Source of the DNA: Amycolatopsis azurea DSM 43854
Lineage (GTDB): Bacteria > Actinomycetota > Actinomycetes > Mycobacteriales > Pseudonocardiaceae
Length of the DNA: 64,000 bases
Reading direction: 5' to 3'
NCBI RefSeq assembly: GCF_001995215.1
Contig: NZ_MUXN01000010.1
Coordinates: 62,001 to 126,000, forward strand
A program made the position numbers and the translations under genes. This document shows positions 7,886-14,695 of the stretch, in pieces. The notes beneath the pieces were generated by a model. That model was not told the origin of the DNA, did not search any database, and worked only from the letters and a program-made list of their open reading frames with translations. Each line of letters opens with the position of its first letter. Position 1 is the first letter of the stretch.

Positions 7886-9124
7886 ATGGTGTCCATCGCG
7901 CTCCTGCTGGTCGTCCTGGCCTTCGCGGTGATCCGGCCACGCGGCCTGCCGGAGGCGGTCGCCGCCGTGCCCGCCGCCGGGATCGTGCTGGCGGCCGGGG
8001 CGATCTCGTTCCCCGACGCCCTCGACGAGGTGGCCAGGCTCGCCCCGGTCGTCGGATTCCTCGCCGCGGTGCTCGTGCTGGCCAAGCTGTGCGACGACGA
8101 AGGCCTGTTCCAGGCGGCCGGGACGCTCATGGCCCGGTTCAGCCGGGGCAAGCCGCGACGGCTGCTGCCCGCCGTGTTCGTGGTCGCCGCGGCGGTCACC
8201 GTGGTGCTCAGCCTGGACGCCACCGTCGTCCTGCTGACGCCGGTCGTGTTCGCGACCGCCGCGCGGATGGGCGCCCGGGCCAAGCCGCACGCCTACGCCT
8301 GCACGCATCTGGCGAACTCGGCGTCGTTGCTGCTGCCGGTGTCCAATCTGACCAACCTGCTCGCCGTGGCCGCGACCGGGATCTCGTTCCTCCGGTTCAC
8401 CGCGCTGATGACCTTGCCGTGGCTCGCGGCCGTGCTCACCGAGTATCTGGTGTTCCGCCGGTTCTTCGCCGCCGACCTGGCGGCCCGGCCCCGCGGCGGG
8501 CAAGCGGTCCCGGCCGGGAAGGTCCCGGCGTTCGTCCTGGTCGTGCTCGGCCTGACGCTGGCCGGGTTCGTGGTCACGTCGCTGCTGGACGTCAGTCCCG
8601 CGTGGGCCGCGTTCGCCGGTGCCGCCGTCCTCGCCTGCCGGGCCCTCGCGCAGCGCCGGACCTCCCCCGCCGCGATCGTCCGGTCGGCGAGCATCCCGTT
8701 CCTCGCGTTCGTCCTCGCCTTGGCGATCGTGGTCCGCGCCGTGGTCGACAACGGGCTGGACGAGGCGCTCAGCCACCTGGTGCCGACCTCCAGCTCGTTC
8801 CTCGCCCTGCTCGGCGCCGCCGCGGTGGCGGCCGTGCTGGCCAACCTGATCAACAACCTGCCCGCGGTGCTCGTACTGCTGCCGTTGGCCACCGCGGGCG
8901 GAACCCCGGTGGTGCTGGCCGTGCTGATCGGGGTCAACCTCGGGCCGAACCTGACCTACGTCGGCTCCCTGGCGACGCTGCTGTGGCGGCGGATCCTGCA
9001 CCGGCACGACGCCCGGCCCGATCTGGGCGAGTTCACCCGGCTCGGGCTGCTGACCGTTCCGGCGTCCATCGTGCTCGCCGTCGCCGGGCTGTGGCTCGGA
9101 CTCGCCCTGACTTCCACTCAGTGA
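7886..9124 (+). CDS. ArsB/NhaD (SLC13-like) membrane transporter
   Basis: 412 residues, about 11 hydrophobic segments. Two pseudo-symmetric signature blocks are visible: SLDATVVLLTPVVFATAAR in the first half and ANLINNLPAVLVLLPLATAGG in the second, with VNLGPNLTYVGSLATLLWRR near the end, as in ArsB-type arsenite and NhaD-type transporters. Start is uncertain: ATG 7886 has a poor ribosome site, while GGAGGAGG at 7851-7858 is ideally spaced for an in-frame CTG at 7865. No arsenic genes are nearby. The IclR gene follows after 12 bases, so an organic or inorganic anion linked to pobA is possible. Confidence 0.75.
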   Translation: MVSIALLLVVLAFAVIRPRGLPEAVAAVPAAGIVLAAGAISFPDALDEVARLAPVVGFLAAVLVLAKLCDDEGLFQAAGTLMARFSRGKPRRLLPAVFVVAAAVTVVLSLDATVVLLTPVVFATAARMGARAKPHAYACTHLANSASLLLPVSNLTNLLAVAATGISFLRFTALMTLPWLAAVLTEYLVFRRFFAADLAARPRGGQAVPAGKVPAFVLVVLGLTLAGFVVTSLLDVSPAWAAFAGAAVLACRALAQRRTSPAAIVRSASIPFLAFVLALAIVVRAVVDNGLDEALSHLVPTSSSFLALLGAAAVAAVLANLINNLPAVLVLLPLATAGGTPVVLAVLIGVNLGPNLTYVGSLATLLWRRILHRHDARPDLGEFTRLGLLTVPASIVLAVAGLWLGLALTSTQ

Positions 9125-9127
9125 GAA
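9112..9127. promoter_or_regulatory. IclR-type operator upstream of the iclR gene
   Basis: TTCCACTCAGTGAGAA, an imperfect palindrome matching the better site at 9885. It ends 9 bases before the IclR start codon, a position that would block initiation, suggesting autorepression. Confidence 0.5.
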
Positions 9128-9136
9128 GCTGGGCGT

Positions 9137-9910
9137 ATGCCCGGCAACCTGTCCACACCCGGCGCCGGTGTCGTCTCGCGGGCGTTCGCACTGCTCGGCG
9201 CCTTCGACGTCGACCACCGCGAGCTGTCGCTGACCGAGCTCGCGAGCCGAGCCGGTCTCCCACTGCCCACCGCTCACCGGCTCGCGCGCGAACTCGTGGG
9301 CCTGGGCGCGCTGGAGCGGCGCGAGGACCACTACGCCATCGGCAGGCGGCTGTGGGATCTCGGGCTGCTCGCCCCCGTCCAGTTCGAACTCCGGCAGGTC
9401 GCCGCACCCTTCCTCCAGGATCTCTACGGTGCTACCGGGGCCACCGTGCATCTCGGCGAGCGGGACGGCGGCAAGGTGCTCTACCTCGACCGGCTCTCCG
9501 GGAACGCGTCCGTGCCGGTGGTCAGCCGGATCGGCGGGCGGCTGCCGCTGCACGCCACCGGCGTCGGGAAGGTGCTGTTGGCCTGGGCTCCGGAGGACGT
9601 CCAGCGGCAGGTGCTCGCGTCGCTGACCCGCGTCACTCCGTACACCGTCACGCAGCCCGGACGGCTGCGCGAGCAGCTGCGGCGCGTCCGCCGGGAGGGT
9701 TACGCGCAGACCGTCGAGGAGATGAGCCAGGGCGCCTGCTCGGTCGCCGTCCCGATCCGGGCGTCCCCCGCCGGTGACGTCGTCGCCGCGCTCGGCCTGG
9801 TCGTCCCGGACCTGAGCCGGGGCCGGGCAAGGCTGGTCTCCGCCCTCCAGGTGGCTGCCGCCGGGATCGGCCGCAGCCTTCGGGTTTCACTGAGTGAAAG
9901 CGAACGCTAG
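9137..9910 (+). CDS. IclR-family regulator, probable PobR/PcaU-like
   Basis: 257 residues. N-terminal winged helix (GAGVVSRAFALLGAF, LSLTELASRAGLPLPTAHRLARELVGLGALER) and C-terminal IclR effector domain (GATVHLGERDGGKVLYLDRL, LPLHATGVGKVLLAWAPEDV, REGYAQTVEEMSQGACSVAVPIR). IclR proteins of this type commonly respond to aromatic acids and control pobA or pca genes. Near-identical palindromes lie just before this gene (9112-9127) and inside its last codons, upstream of pobA (9885-9899). Placement suggests repression of itself and activation of pobA by 4-hydroxybenzoate; that division is inference. Confidence 0.85.
   Translation: MPGNLSTPGAGVVSRAFALLGAFDVDHRELSLTELASRAGLPLPTAHRLARELVGLGALERREDHYAIGRRLWDLGLLAPVQFELRQVAAPFLQDLYGATGATVHLGERDGGKVLYLDRLSGNASVPVVSRIGGRLPLHATGVGKVLLAWAPEDVQRQVLASLTRVTPYTVTQPGRLREQLRRVRREGYAQTVEEMSQGACSVAVPIRASPAGDVVAALGLVVPDLSRGRARLVSALQVAAAGIGRSLRVSLSESER
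9885..9899. promoter_or_regulatory. IclR-type operator upstream of pobA
   Basis: TTTCACTGAGTGAAA is a perfect odd palindrome with 7-bp arms. It is embedded in the final codons of the iclR gene, 44-58 bases before the pobA ATG, a typical activator position. Confidence 0.6.
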
Positions 9911-9942
9911 GAGTTCGGCGGAGGCGCGGCCAGACTCCGGTC

Positions 9943-11118
9943 ATGCGAACCCCAGTCGCCATCGTCGGCGCCGGCCCGGCCGGACTGCTCCTGTCGCATC
10001 TGCTCGATCTGGCAGGGGTCGAATCGGTGATCGTGGAGACCCGCTCGCGGGAGTACGTCGAAGCGCGGATCCGCGCGGGCATCCTCGAACAGTCCACAGT
10101 GGACCTCCTCCGCGAAACGGGCCTCGCCGACCGGCTCGACCGCGAGGGCGACGAGCATCGCGGCATCTATCTGCAATGGCCGGAGGAACGGCATCATCTC
10201 GACTTCGTGGACCTGGTCGGGCGGAGCGTCACCGTTTACGGCCAGACCGAGGTGACCAAGGACCTCGGCAAGGCGCGGGCGGCGGCCGGGCAGCAGATCC
10301 ACTACAAGGTCACCGACACCGCCGTGCACGACATCGAGACCGACAAGCCCTACGTCACCTTCACCGGCCCGGACGGTACATCGCAGCGCCTGGACGCTGA
10401 CGTCGTCGTCGGCTGCGACGGCTCCTTCGGCCCCTGCCGGACCGCGATCCCCGACGCCGCGAAGCAGACCTGGGAACGCACCTACCCGTACTCGTGGCTC
10501 GGCGTCCTCGCCGACGTCGCCCCGTCGACCGACGAGCTCATCTACGCCTGGCACCCTGACGGCTTCGCCATGCACTCGATGCGCTCGGCCACCGTCAGCC
10601 GCCTGTACCTGCAAGTGCCCAACGGCACCGACATCGGCACGTGGTCCGACGATCGGATCTGGGAAGCGCTCGCCACCCGGCTCGGCCACGGCCAAGGCGG
10701 CTGGACGCTCACGCCCGGCCCGATCACCGACAAGAGCGTGCTGCCCATGCGCAGTTTCGTGCAGCAGCCCATGCGGCACGGGCGCCTGTTCCTCGCCGGC
10801 GACGCCGCCCACATCGTGCCGCCCACCGGCGCCAAGGGCCTCAACCTCGCCGTCGCCGACGTCGCCCTCCTCGCACCCGCCCTGGCCTCTTTGTTGCGGG
10901 ACAAGGACTCCACGCTGGCCGACGCCTACTCCGACACCGCACTACGCCGGGTCTGGCGATGCACGCACTTCTCGTGGTGGATGACCACGATGCTGCACCA
11001 GTCGGGCGATCCTTTCGACCGGCAGCTGCAGCTCTCGCAGTTGCAGTGGCTGGCGCGGAGCGAGGCGGGCAGGGCTGGGTTGGCGGAGAACTACGCGGGC
11101 CTGCCCATCGGGTTCTGA
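9943..11118 (+). CDS. pobA: 4-hydroxybenzoate 3-monooxygenase
   Basis: 391 residues (PobA is about 394). Class A flavin monooxygenase: GAGPAG at residues 9-14, the mid-protein DG motif VVGCDGSFGPCR, and the FAD ribityl motif GDAAHIVPPTGAKGLNLAVADV, the PobA form. EARIRAGILEQSTVDLL and YLQVPNGTD are also PobA-like. It converts 4-hydroxybenzoate, O2 and NAD(P)H to protocatechuate in the cytoplasm. Protocatechuate 3,4-dioxygenase genes are not in this window. It is preceded by an IclR regulator with a palindromic operator; a weak CAGACT -10 lies 6 bases upstream of the ATG. Confidence 0.93.
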   Translation: MRTPVAIVGAGPAGLLLSHLLDLAGVESVIVETRSREYVEARIRAGILEQSTVDLLRETGLADRLDREGDEHRGIYLQWPEERHHLDFVDLVGRSVTVYGQTEVTKDLGKARAAAGQQIHYKVTDTAVHDIETDKPYVTFTGPDGTSQRLDADVVVGCDGSFGPCRTAIPDAAKQTWERTYPYSWLGVLADVAPSTDELIYAWHPDGFAMHSMRSATVSRLYLQVPNGTDIGTWSDDRIWEALATRLGHGQGGWTLTPGPITDKSVLPMRSFVQQPMRHGRLFLAGDAAHIVPPTGAKGLNLAVADVALLAPALASLLRDKDSTLADAYSDTALRRVWRCTHFSWWMTTMLHQSGDPFDRQLQLSQLQWLARSEAGRAGLAENYAGLPIGF

Positions 11119-11130
11119 TCCGGCTTGGCT

Positions 11131-11616
11131 TCAGCGACGCGGATCGGCCAGCAGCACCACTCGATCAACCGTTGGATCGAACCCGAGGTTCGCATGGGCT
11201 TGGCTTCCGCCTTCCGGCAGCATCAGAACCGGCTTACCCAGCTTTCGCCCGATCTCGGCGAGGAATCCGCAGAGTTTGTCGACGCCGGCCTGTCCCTGTA
11301 ATTCTCGCAAGTCGACGTCGAAGTCGATCTCCTCTGCCGACATGAGACGGAAGATCACAAGCATTTCCGGAACCGGGAAGACATGGAGCTCCCCCACTTC
11401 GCCATCTTCCAGGCGCGCGAGCGCTTCAGCCGCCGAAGGCAAAGGCGGCGTCGTGTCGGCCTGACGGAACTCCCACTGCCAACCACGCGCCTTGACCAGA
11501 TCGAACACCGTCTGCCAGTCCTCCGCGGAGGCGTTCGGGACGATCACGTCGGGAAGAGTGCCCATCAAATCAGGGTCGAAGAAGCTCTTGACCTCGTCCC
11601 AGTGAAGATCCGACAT
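11131..11616 (-). CDS. Hypothetical acidic protein
   Basis: 161 residues, acidic (MSDLHWDEVKSFFDPDLMGTLPDVIVPN), no signal peptide or membrane segment. It alternates predicted helices and strands, ending in VDRVVLLADPRR. Small acidic proteins of this kind in actinomycetes are often immunity proteins or partners of larger toxins, but no toxin gene is adjacent and I do not recognise the family. It is convergent with pobA, with a 12-base gap. Confidence 0.6.
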   Translation of the reverse strand: MSDLHWDEVKSFFDPDLMGTLPDVIVPNASAEDWQTVFDLVKARGWQWEFRQADTTPPLPSAAEALARLEDGEVGELHVFPVPEMLVIFRLMSAEEIDFDVDLRELQGQAGVDKLCGFLAEIGRKLGKPVLMLPEGGSQAHANLGFDPTVDRVVLLADPRR

Positions 11617-11911
11617 GCGGCCATCGTGCCTGGTTTCCGAGGCGGTCGCAGCCGAATTGTGTCGGCTCTAAGCTCGGCTCGCGGCGCTCGAAGACCTCAA
11701 GGGTCTGGATACAGGTGGTGCGCGCCAGCCAGTGCCGCATCCACCAAGCCCGCCGATCGCTCCAGCCGAACGCGTACGAGGCCAACTCACCCTGTGGTCC
11801 GATGAACTCTCCGAACGCACGCCGATCCAATCCCGTGACAGCGTCCGTCGGCACCTCGACCAGCGCACCCTCAAGCACCTGAATGTCCACGCCCGCAAGA
11901 TAGCCGATCAA
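11570..11911 (-). CDS. Hypothetical short reading frame, possibly a decayed gene
   Basis: 113 residues from TTG 11911. The first 75 residues look protein-like (GVDIQVLEGALVEVPTDAVTGLDRRAFGEF, then ASYAFGWSDRRAWWMRHWLARTTCIQTLEVFERRE). The tail (PTQFGCDRLGNQARWPH...) looks like read-through, and it overlaps the start of the 161-residue gene by 47 bases. The frame may have lost its original 3' end. No family recognised, and no ribosome site is visible. Confidence 0.35.
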   Translation of the reverse strand: MIGYLAGVDIQVLEGALVEVPTDAVTGLDRRAFGEFIGPQGELASYAFGWSDRRAWWMRHWLARTTCIQTLEVFERREPSLEPTQFGCDRLGNQARWPHVGSSLGRGQELLRP

Positions 11912-11928
11912 GAATCCTGGGTCCTCAG

Positions 11929-11980
11929 GCGAACCTCGTCGCCGATTTTCGGCAACGGCTCAGGACGGCAACACCTTCGG
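11929..11980 (-). repeat. Relic of a DUF222/HNH gene 3' end with its terminator, copy 1
   Basis: 52 bases match 13390-13441 at about 48 positions. On the minus strand the relic encodes P-K-V-L-P-S-stop, against P-E-V-L-P-F-stop of the intact HNH gene. It is followed by the same hairpin (CGTTGCCGA, loop AAA, TCGGCGACG). No further similarity extends upstream. It now lies 3' of the nucleotidyltransferase gene and may terminate it. Confidence 0.6.
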
Positions 11981-12012
11981 CAGAGAGTCGTGTGTCTCTG
12001 GAGCCGGCTGTC

Positions 12013-12684
12013 TCAGAAAGTGAGGGCCTCGGCGGGCATCACGAGGCGCTGAGCGAGTGCCTCGTCATGACGGGCGATCTCCCGTAACAGCGCCTCGATC
12101 GACAGCTTGTTCGCCCGGCGCAGTTCGTGATCGTCCGTCGTACTCGCGCGCGCCCGCATGAGCTCGTCGAGCAGTTCGGACGGGAGTTTGTCCGCGTCCC
12201 GGCCATGATGCGGATTGAGACCATGACGGACGCAGGCCAGCGCGATGATCTGGTCACGCACACCGTCGAGCATCATCAAGGCCTGCCAGCCACGACCCCG
12301 CGCGATCGCGGAGCGCGCGTGCAACCCGTACAGCCACCCCATCCCGGCGAGATGATCAGGGTCGAGGGGCGCCGGGTTCGTCGGCGTGTTCGCCGTCCCG
12401 AACACGAGCTTGAATCCTGGCTCGGTCGCCCTGAACCGATCGGCGGGCCAGAACGAAATATCGATCTGCAACGAGTCGGCCAAGAGAAACACCCGGTAAA
12501 GGACACCTCTGGCCAGGACGTCGAGATGATGCGCCACTTCGAACTCGTCATAGAGCCGGGCGGTCCAGCGGGCGCTGACGTCTCCCGGCTCCGCCGCGGA
12601 CCCGATACGCAGTGCCAGATCGATATCCGACCAGGCGTCCTCACGTCCTGTCGCCGCGGAGCCGACCAACGCCGCCGCGCTCAC
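12013..12684 (-). CDS. Nucleotidyltransferase-fold protein
   Basis: 223 residues from GTG 12684. GSAATGREDAWSDIDLAL is the nucleotidyltransferase signature (GS, then D-x-D as metal ligands). A helical C-terminal region with WLYGLHARSAIARGRGWQALMMLDGVRDQIIAL resembles the helical domain of aminoglycoside adenylyltransferase/LinB-like enzymes. The substrate is unknown; drug or small-molecule nucleotidylation is possible. Oddity: 22 further in-frame codons upstream (...TAVRDALLSWARDDAE) read like genuine family sequence up to a TAG, but no ATG, GTG or TTG is found there. The true start may be non-canonical or the 5' end damaged. Confidence 0.75.
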   Translation of the reverse strand: MSAAALVGSAATGREDAWSDIDLALRIGSAAEPGDVSARWTARLYDEFEVAHHLDVLARGVLYRVFLLADSLQIDISFWPADRFRATEPGFKLVFGTANTPTNPAPLDPDHLAGMGWLYGLHARSAIARGRGWQALMMLDGVRDQIIALACVRHGLNPHHGRDADKLPSELLDELMRARASTTDDHELRRANKLSIEALLREIARHDEALAQRLVMPAEALTF

Positions 12685-12938
12685 CTCGGCATCATCACGC
12701 GCCCACGAAAGAAGAGCGTCACGGACCGCCGTCCTCTGCGTGATCGAAACATGCGACCGACCCTAGGACATCCGCGGCCGGACATTCGTTGCGACTTCGC
12801 GCCGCTTCACGCAATGGAATCTGGCGCCATGTTCCGCTACGTAAACTCGTGGCGAGCCCTTTCAGGTAAAGAGGTAGCCATGCCTGCAAGCGGACGACGA
12901 CACGACTCGGGCAGTGGGGACACGTGGCTCGGTGATGC
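12685..12938. other. Intergenic, nothing convincing
   Basis: Divergent spacer between the nucleotidyltransferase and the frameshifted membrane gene. The first part (to about 12755) may be the missing 5' end of the former. I see no RNA gene or strong repeat here. Confidence 0.4.
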
Positions 12939-13362
12939 GTGGACCGACGTCTCTTGCTACTCACCACTGGCTTGGCCTCCTACACCGACTCGAAGGATCT
13001 CTTGTTCAACGGCACCTTGGGCGTTCTCACTGGGTCCGCTCTCGTGGCGTTGCTCAGCCTCAAGGGCACGCTGAAAAAGATCGCCAAGGACGGAACAGCC
13101 CCGGCCGATATCAGAGGACACGTCAATACCGGCGTCTGGATACGCGCTCCGTTCGCGCTGCTGGCCGCCGGGTTGACCGCTATGCCGGACGGTCGAGCCG
13201 CACACATCGTCGTCGGCGTCTACTGGGGCACGGTCACAGCTGGTTTTGTCGAATCACACACGGTCCTTGGAGGTGACGCCTGCCGCCGTCCTCGCTTGCG
13301 CCCTCACCTACCTCGTCGTTCTACTCGCTACCTTGACCGCTCGGCGCGTGCGTAACCACTGA
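12939..13362 (+). pseudogene. Putative small membrane protein, probable frameshift
   Basis: From GTG 12939 the frame gives VDRRLLLLTTGLASY, then three hydrophobic segments (VLTGSALVALLSL, PFALLAAGLTAM, VGVYWGTVTAGFV), and at VLG near 13272 becomes R/P-rich. In the next frame the same region continues as VTPAAVLACALTYLVVLLATLTARRVRNH and a stop at 13362, a clear fourth membrane helix. One extra G in GGAGG (about 13272) would explain the break. Unrecognised family. It could instead be two overlapping small genes or a sequencing error. Confidence 0.45.
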
Positions 13363-13389
13363 CGGGCCTGCAAGCCCCGAAGCACCTGA

Positions 13390-13441
13390 GCGAACCTCGT
13401 CGCCGCTTTTCGGCAACGGCTCAGAACGGCAGCACCTCCGG
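13390..13441 (-). terminator. Terminator of the HNH gene; repeat copy 2
   Basis: On the minus strand it contains the last codons of the DUF222/HNH gene and a hairpin CGTTGCCG, loop AAAAG, CGGCGACG directly after the stop. About 92% identical to 11929-11980. Confidence 0.6.
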
Positions 13442-14659
13442 CCGGGGTTCGTGCAGGGGCGGCGGCGTGCTGGTGTGGGTCTGGCCGGTGGGTGTGGTGA
13501 CGGTGAGGCTGCCATCGGGGTCGAGGCGGTAGATCCAGCCGGGTTCGTCCTTCAAGCGGTGGTCACGACGACAGTAGGTGACGAGGTCGGCCACGTTCGT
13601 TTCGCCTTGGAACTGCCACGGGATCGAGTGGTCGAGTTCGCAGGTGTGGGCGGCGCGGGTGCAGCCGGGTCTTCGGCACTCGCGGTCTCGCACCCGGACG
13701 AACTCGGCCGTTGCCGCGTCGGGGCGATAGCGCGTTCTGCCCAGATCCTGGACCTGGCCGCTGAGCGGATCGGTGATGATGCGCCGGAGCACGGTGTCCG
13801 CCCCGGAGGCGATGTGACGCCCCAGTCCGGCCGGGAGGTAGCCGTGCCCGGCCATCTTCACGGGATCGTCGTTCAGCCCCAGATACGTGGCGAGGTCCAT
13901 GTACAGGAACACCTCGGTGCGTTCGGAGACACCACCCTGCCCGCCGAGGAGCAGGTCCAGCGCGATGTCGGCGCGCAGTTGGTCCATGGTCCGCGTGTCG
14001 CCCTGGTTGCGAAGGGCCCGGGCTTCCCGGTGGATTCGTTGATAGGCGGCGGTGACCTTCTCGACAGGGCCGTCCCTTACCTCGATCGAGGCGACTCCGG
14101 TCTCGCCTTGGGCCAGGGACAATCGGCGACCTTCCCTGCACTCGGCCGCCCGTCTCTCGGCACCGGATCGATCGGTCCGCATAGCCACGTAGCTCGCCGC
14201 CTTGCGGACCTGTTCGCTGTTCTTGCCCGGCAGCCGGGATTCCAGCACCGCATCCGCCGTCAAGGAGTCCTCATCGGACAGCCAGGCGGTCGCCTCGGCC
14301 ACTTTCTGCGCGGCGAATCCGCTCACCTTGCCGCGGTCCATCAACGACAACGTCCGCGGCAATCGTGAGGTCAGCGCCACGCCGGTCGCCACGAGAGAAC
14401 CGACGAAAGCGTCCACAAAAGACAGTTCCAGCGCCACTTCCTGTACGACACTGCCCACACCGCCCCGCACCTCACTCAATCGCGACAGCGCCCGGTAGCG
14501 CACAGCCTCAAGCCGCGCGAGCGCGACACCGACTTCCTTCGCGACGAGCAAGGATTCCTTGCCATCCAAGGATTCCACTAAAGCATTGATCTCCTCCAAA
14601 CGATCCGGGTCGGTCAGTTCCTCGAGAAGAGCCGAGAGTTCGGCTTGAGAAGTAGCCAT
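13421..14659 (-). CDS. DUF222/13E12-type HNH endonuclease family protein
   Basis: 412 residues: long helical DUF222 N-terminus (residues 1 to about 300, e.g. RYRALSRLSEVRGG, LDLLLGGQGG) and a C-terminal HNH domain, CRRPGCTRAAHTCELDHSIPWQFQGETNVADLVTYCRRDHRLKD. The ELDH and CRRDHRLK blocks carry the metal-binding His/Asp and Cys residues. These genes are multicopy in actinobacteria (REP13E12 in mycobacteria), often with attachment or integration sites. Their in vivo function is unclear. Two further traces of the family lie in this window: a 3' relic at 11929 and a truncated gene at 62231. Confidence 0.9.
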   Translation of the reverse strand: MATSQAELSALLEELTDPDRLEEINALVESLDGKESLLVAKEVGVALARLEAVRYRALSRLSEVRGGVGSVVQEVALELSFVDAFVGSLVATGVALTSRLPRTLSLMDRGKVSGFAAQKVAEATAWLSDEDSLTADAVLESRLPGKNSEQVRKAASYVAMRTDRSGAERRAAECREGRRLSLAQGETGVASIEVRDGPVEKVTAAYQRIHREARALRNQGDTRTMDQLRADIALDLLLGGQGGVSERTEVFLYMDLATYLGLNDDPVKMAGHGYLPAGLGRHIASGADTVLRRIITDPLSGQVQDLGRTRYRPDAATAEFVRVRDRECRRPGCTRAAHTCELDHSIPWQFQGETNVADLVTYCRRDHRLKDEPGWIYRLDPDGSLTVTTPTGQTHTSTPPPLHEPRPEVLPF

Positions 14660-14695
14660 GCGACGAAGCTACAACCGACCACCGACAGAAACGGA

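Noticed and set aside
11131..11911. Toxin-immunity cassette
   Set aside because: The acidic 161-residue protein is immunity-like in character, but no toxin domain or secretion partner is visible.
13421..14659. HNH protein as a homing endonuclease or retron/defence effector
   Set aside because: The DUF222 plus C-terminal HNH layout is the common 13E12 family; no intron, reverse transcriptase or defence partner is adjacent.
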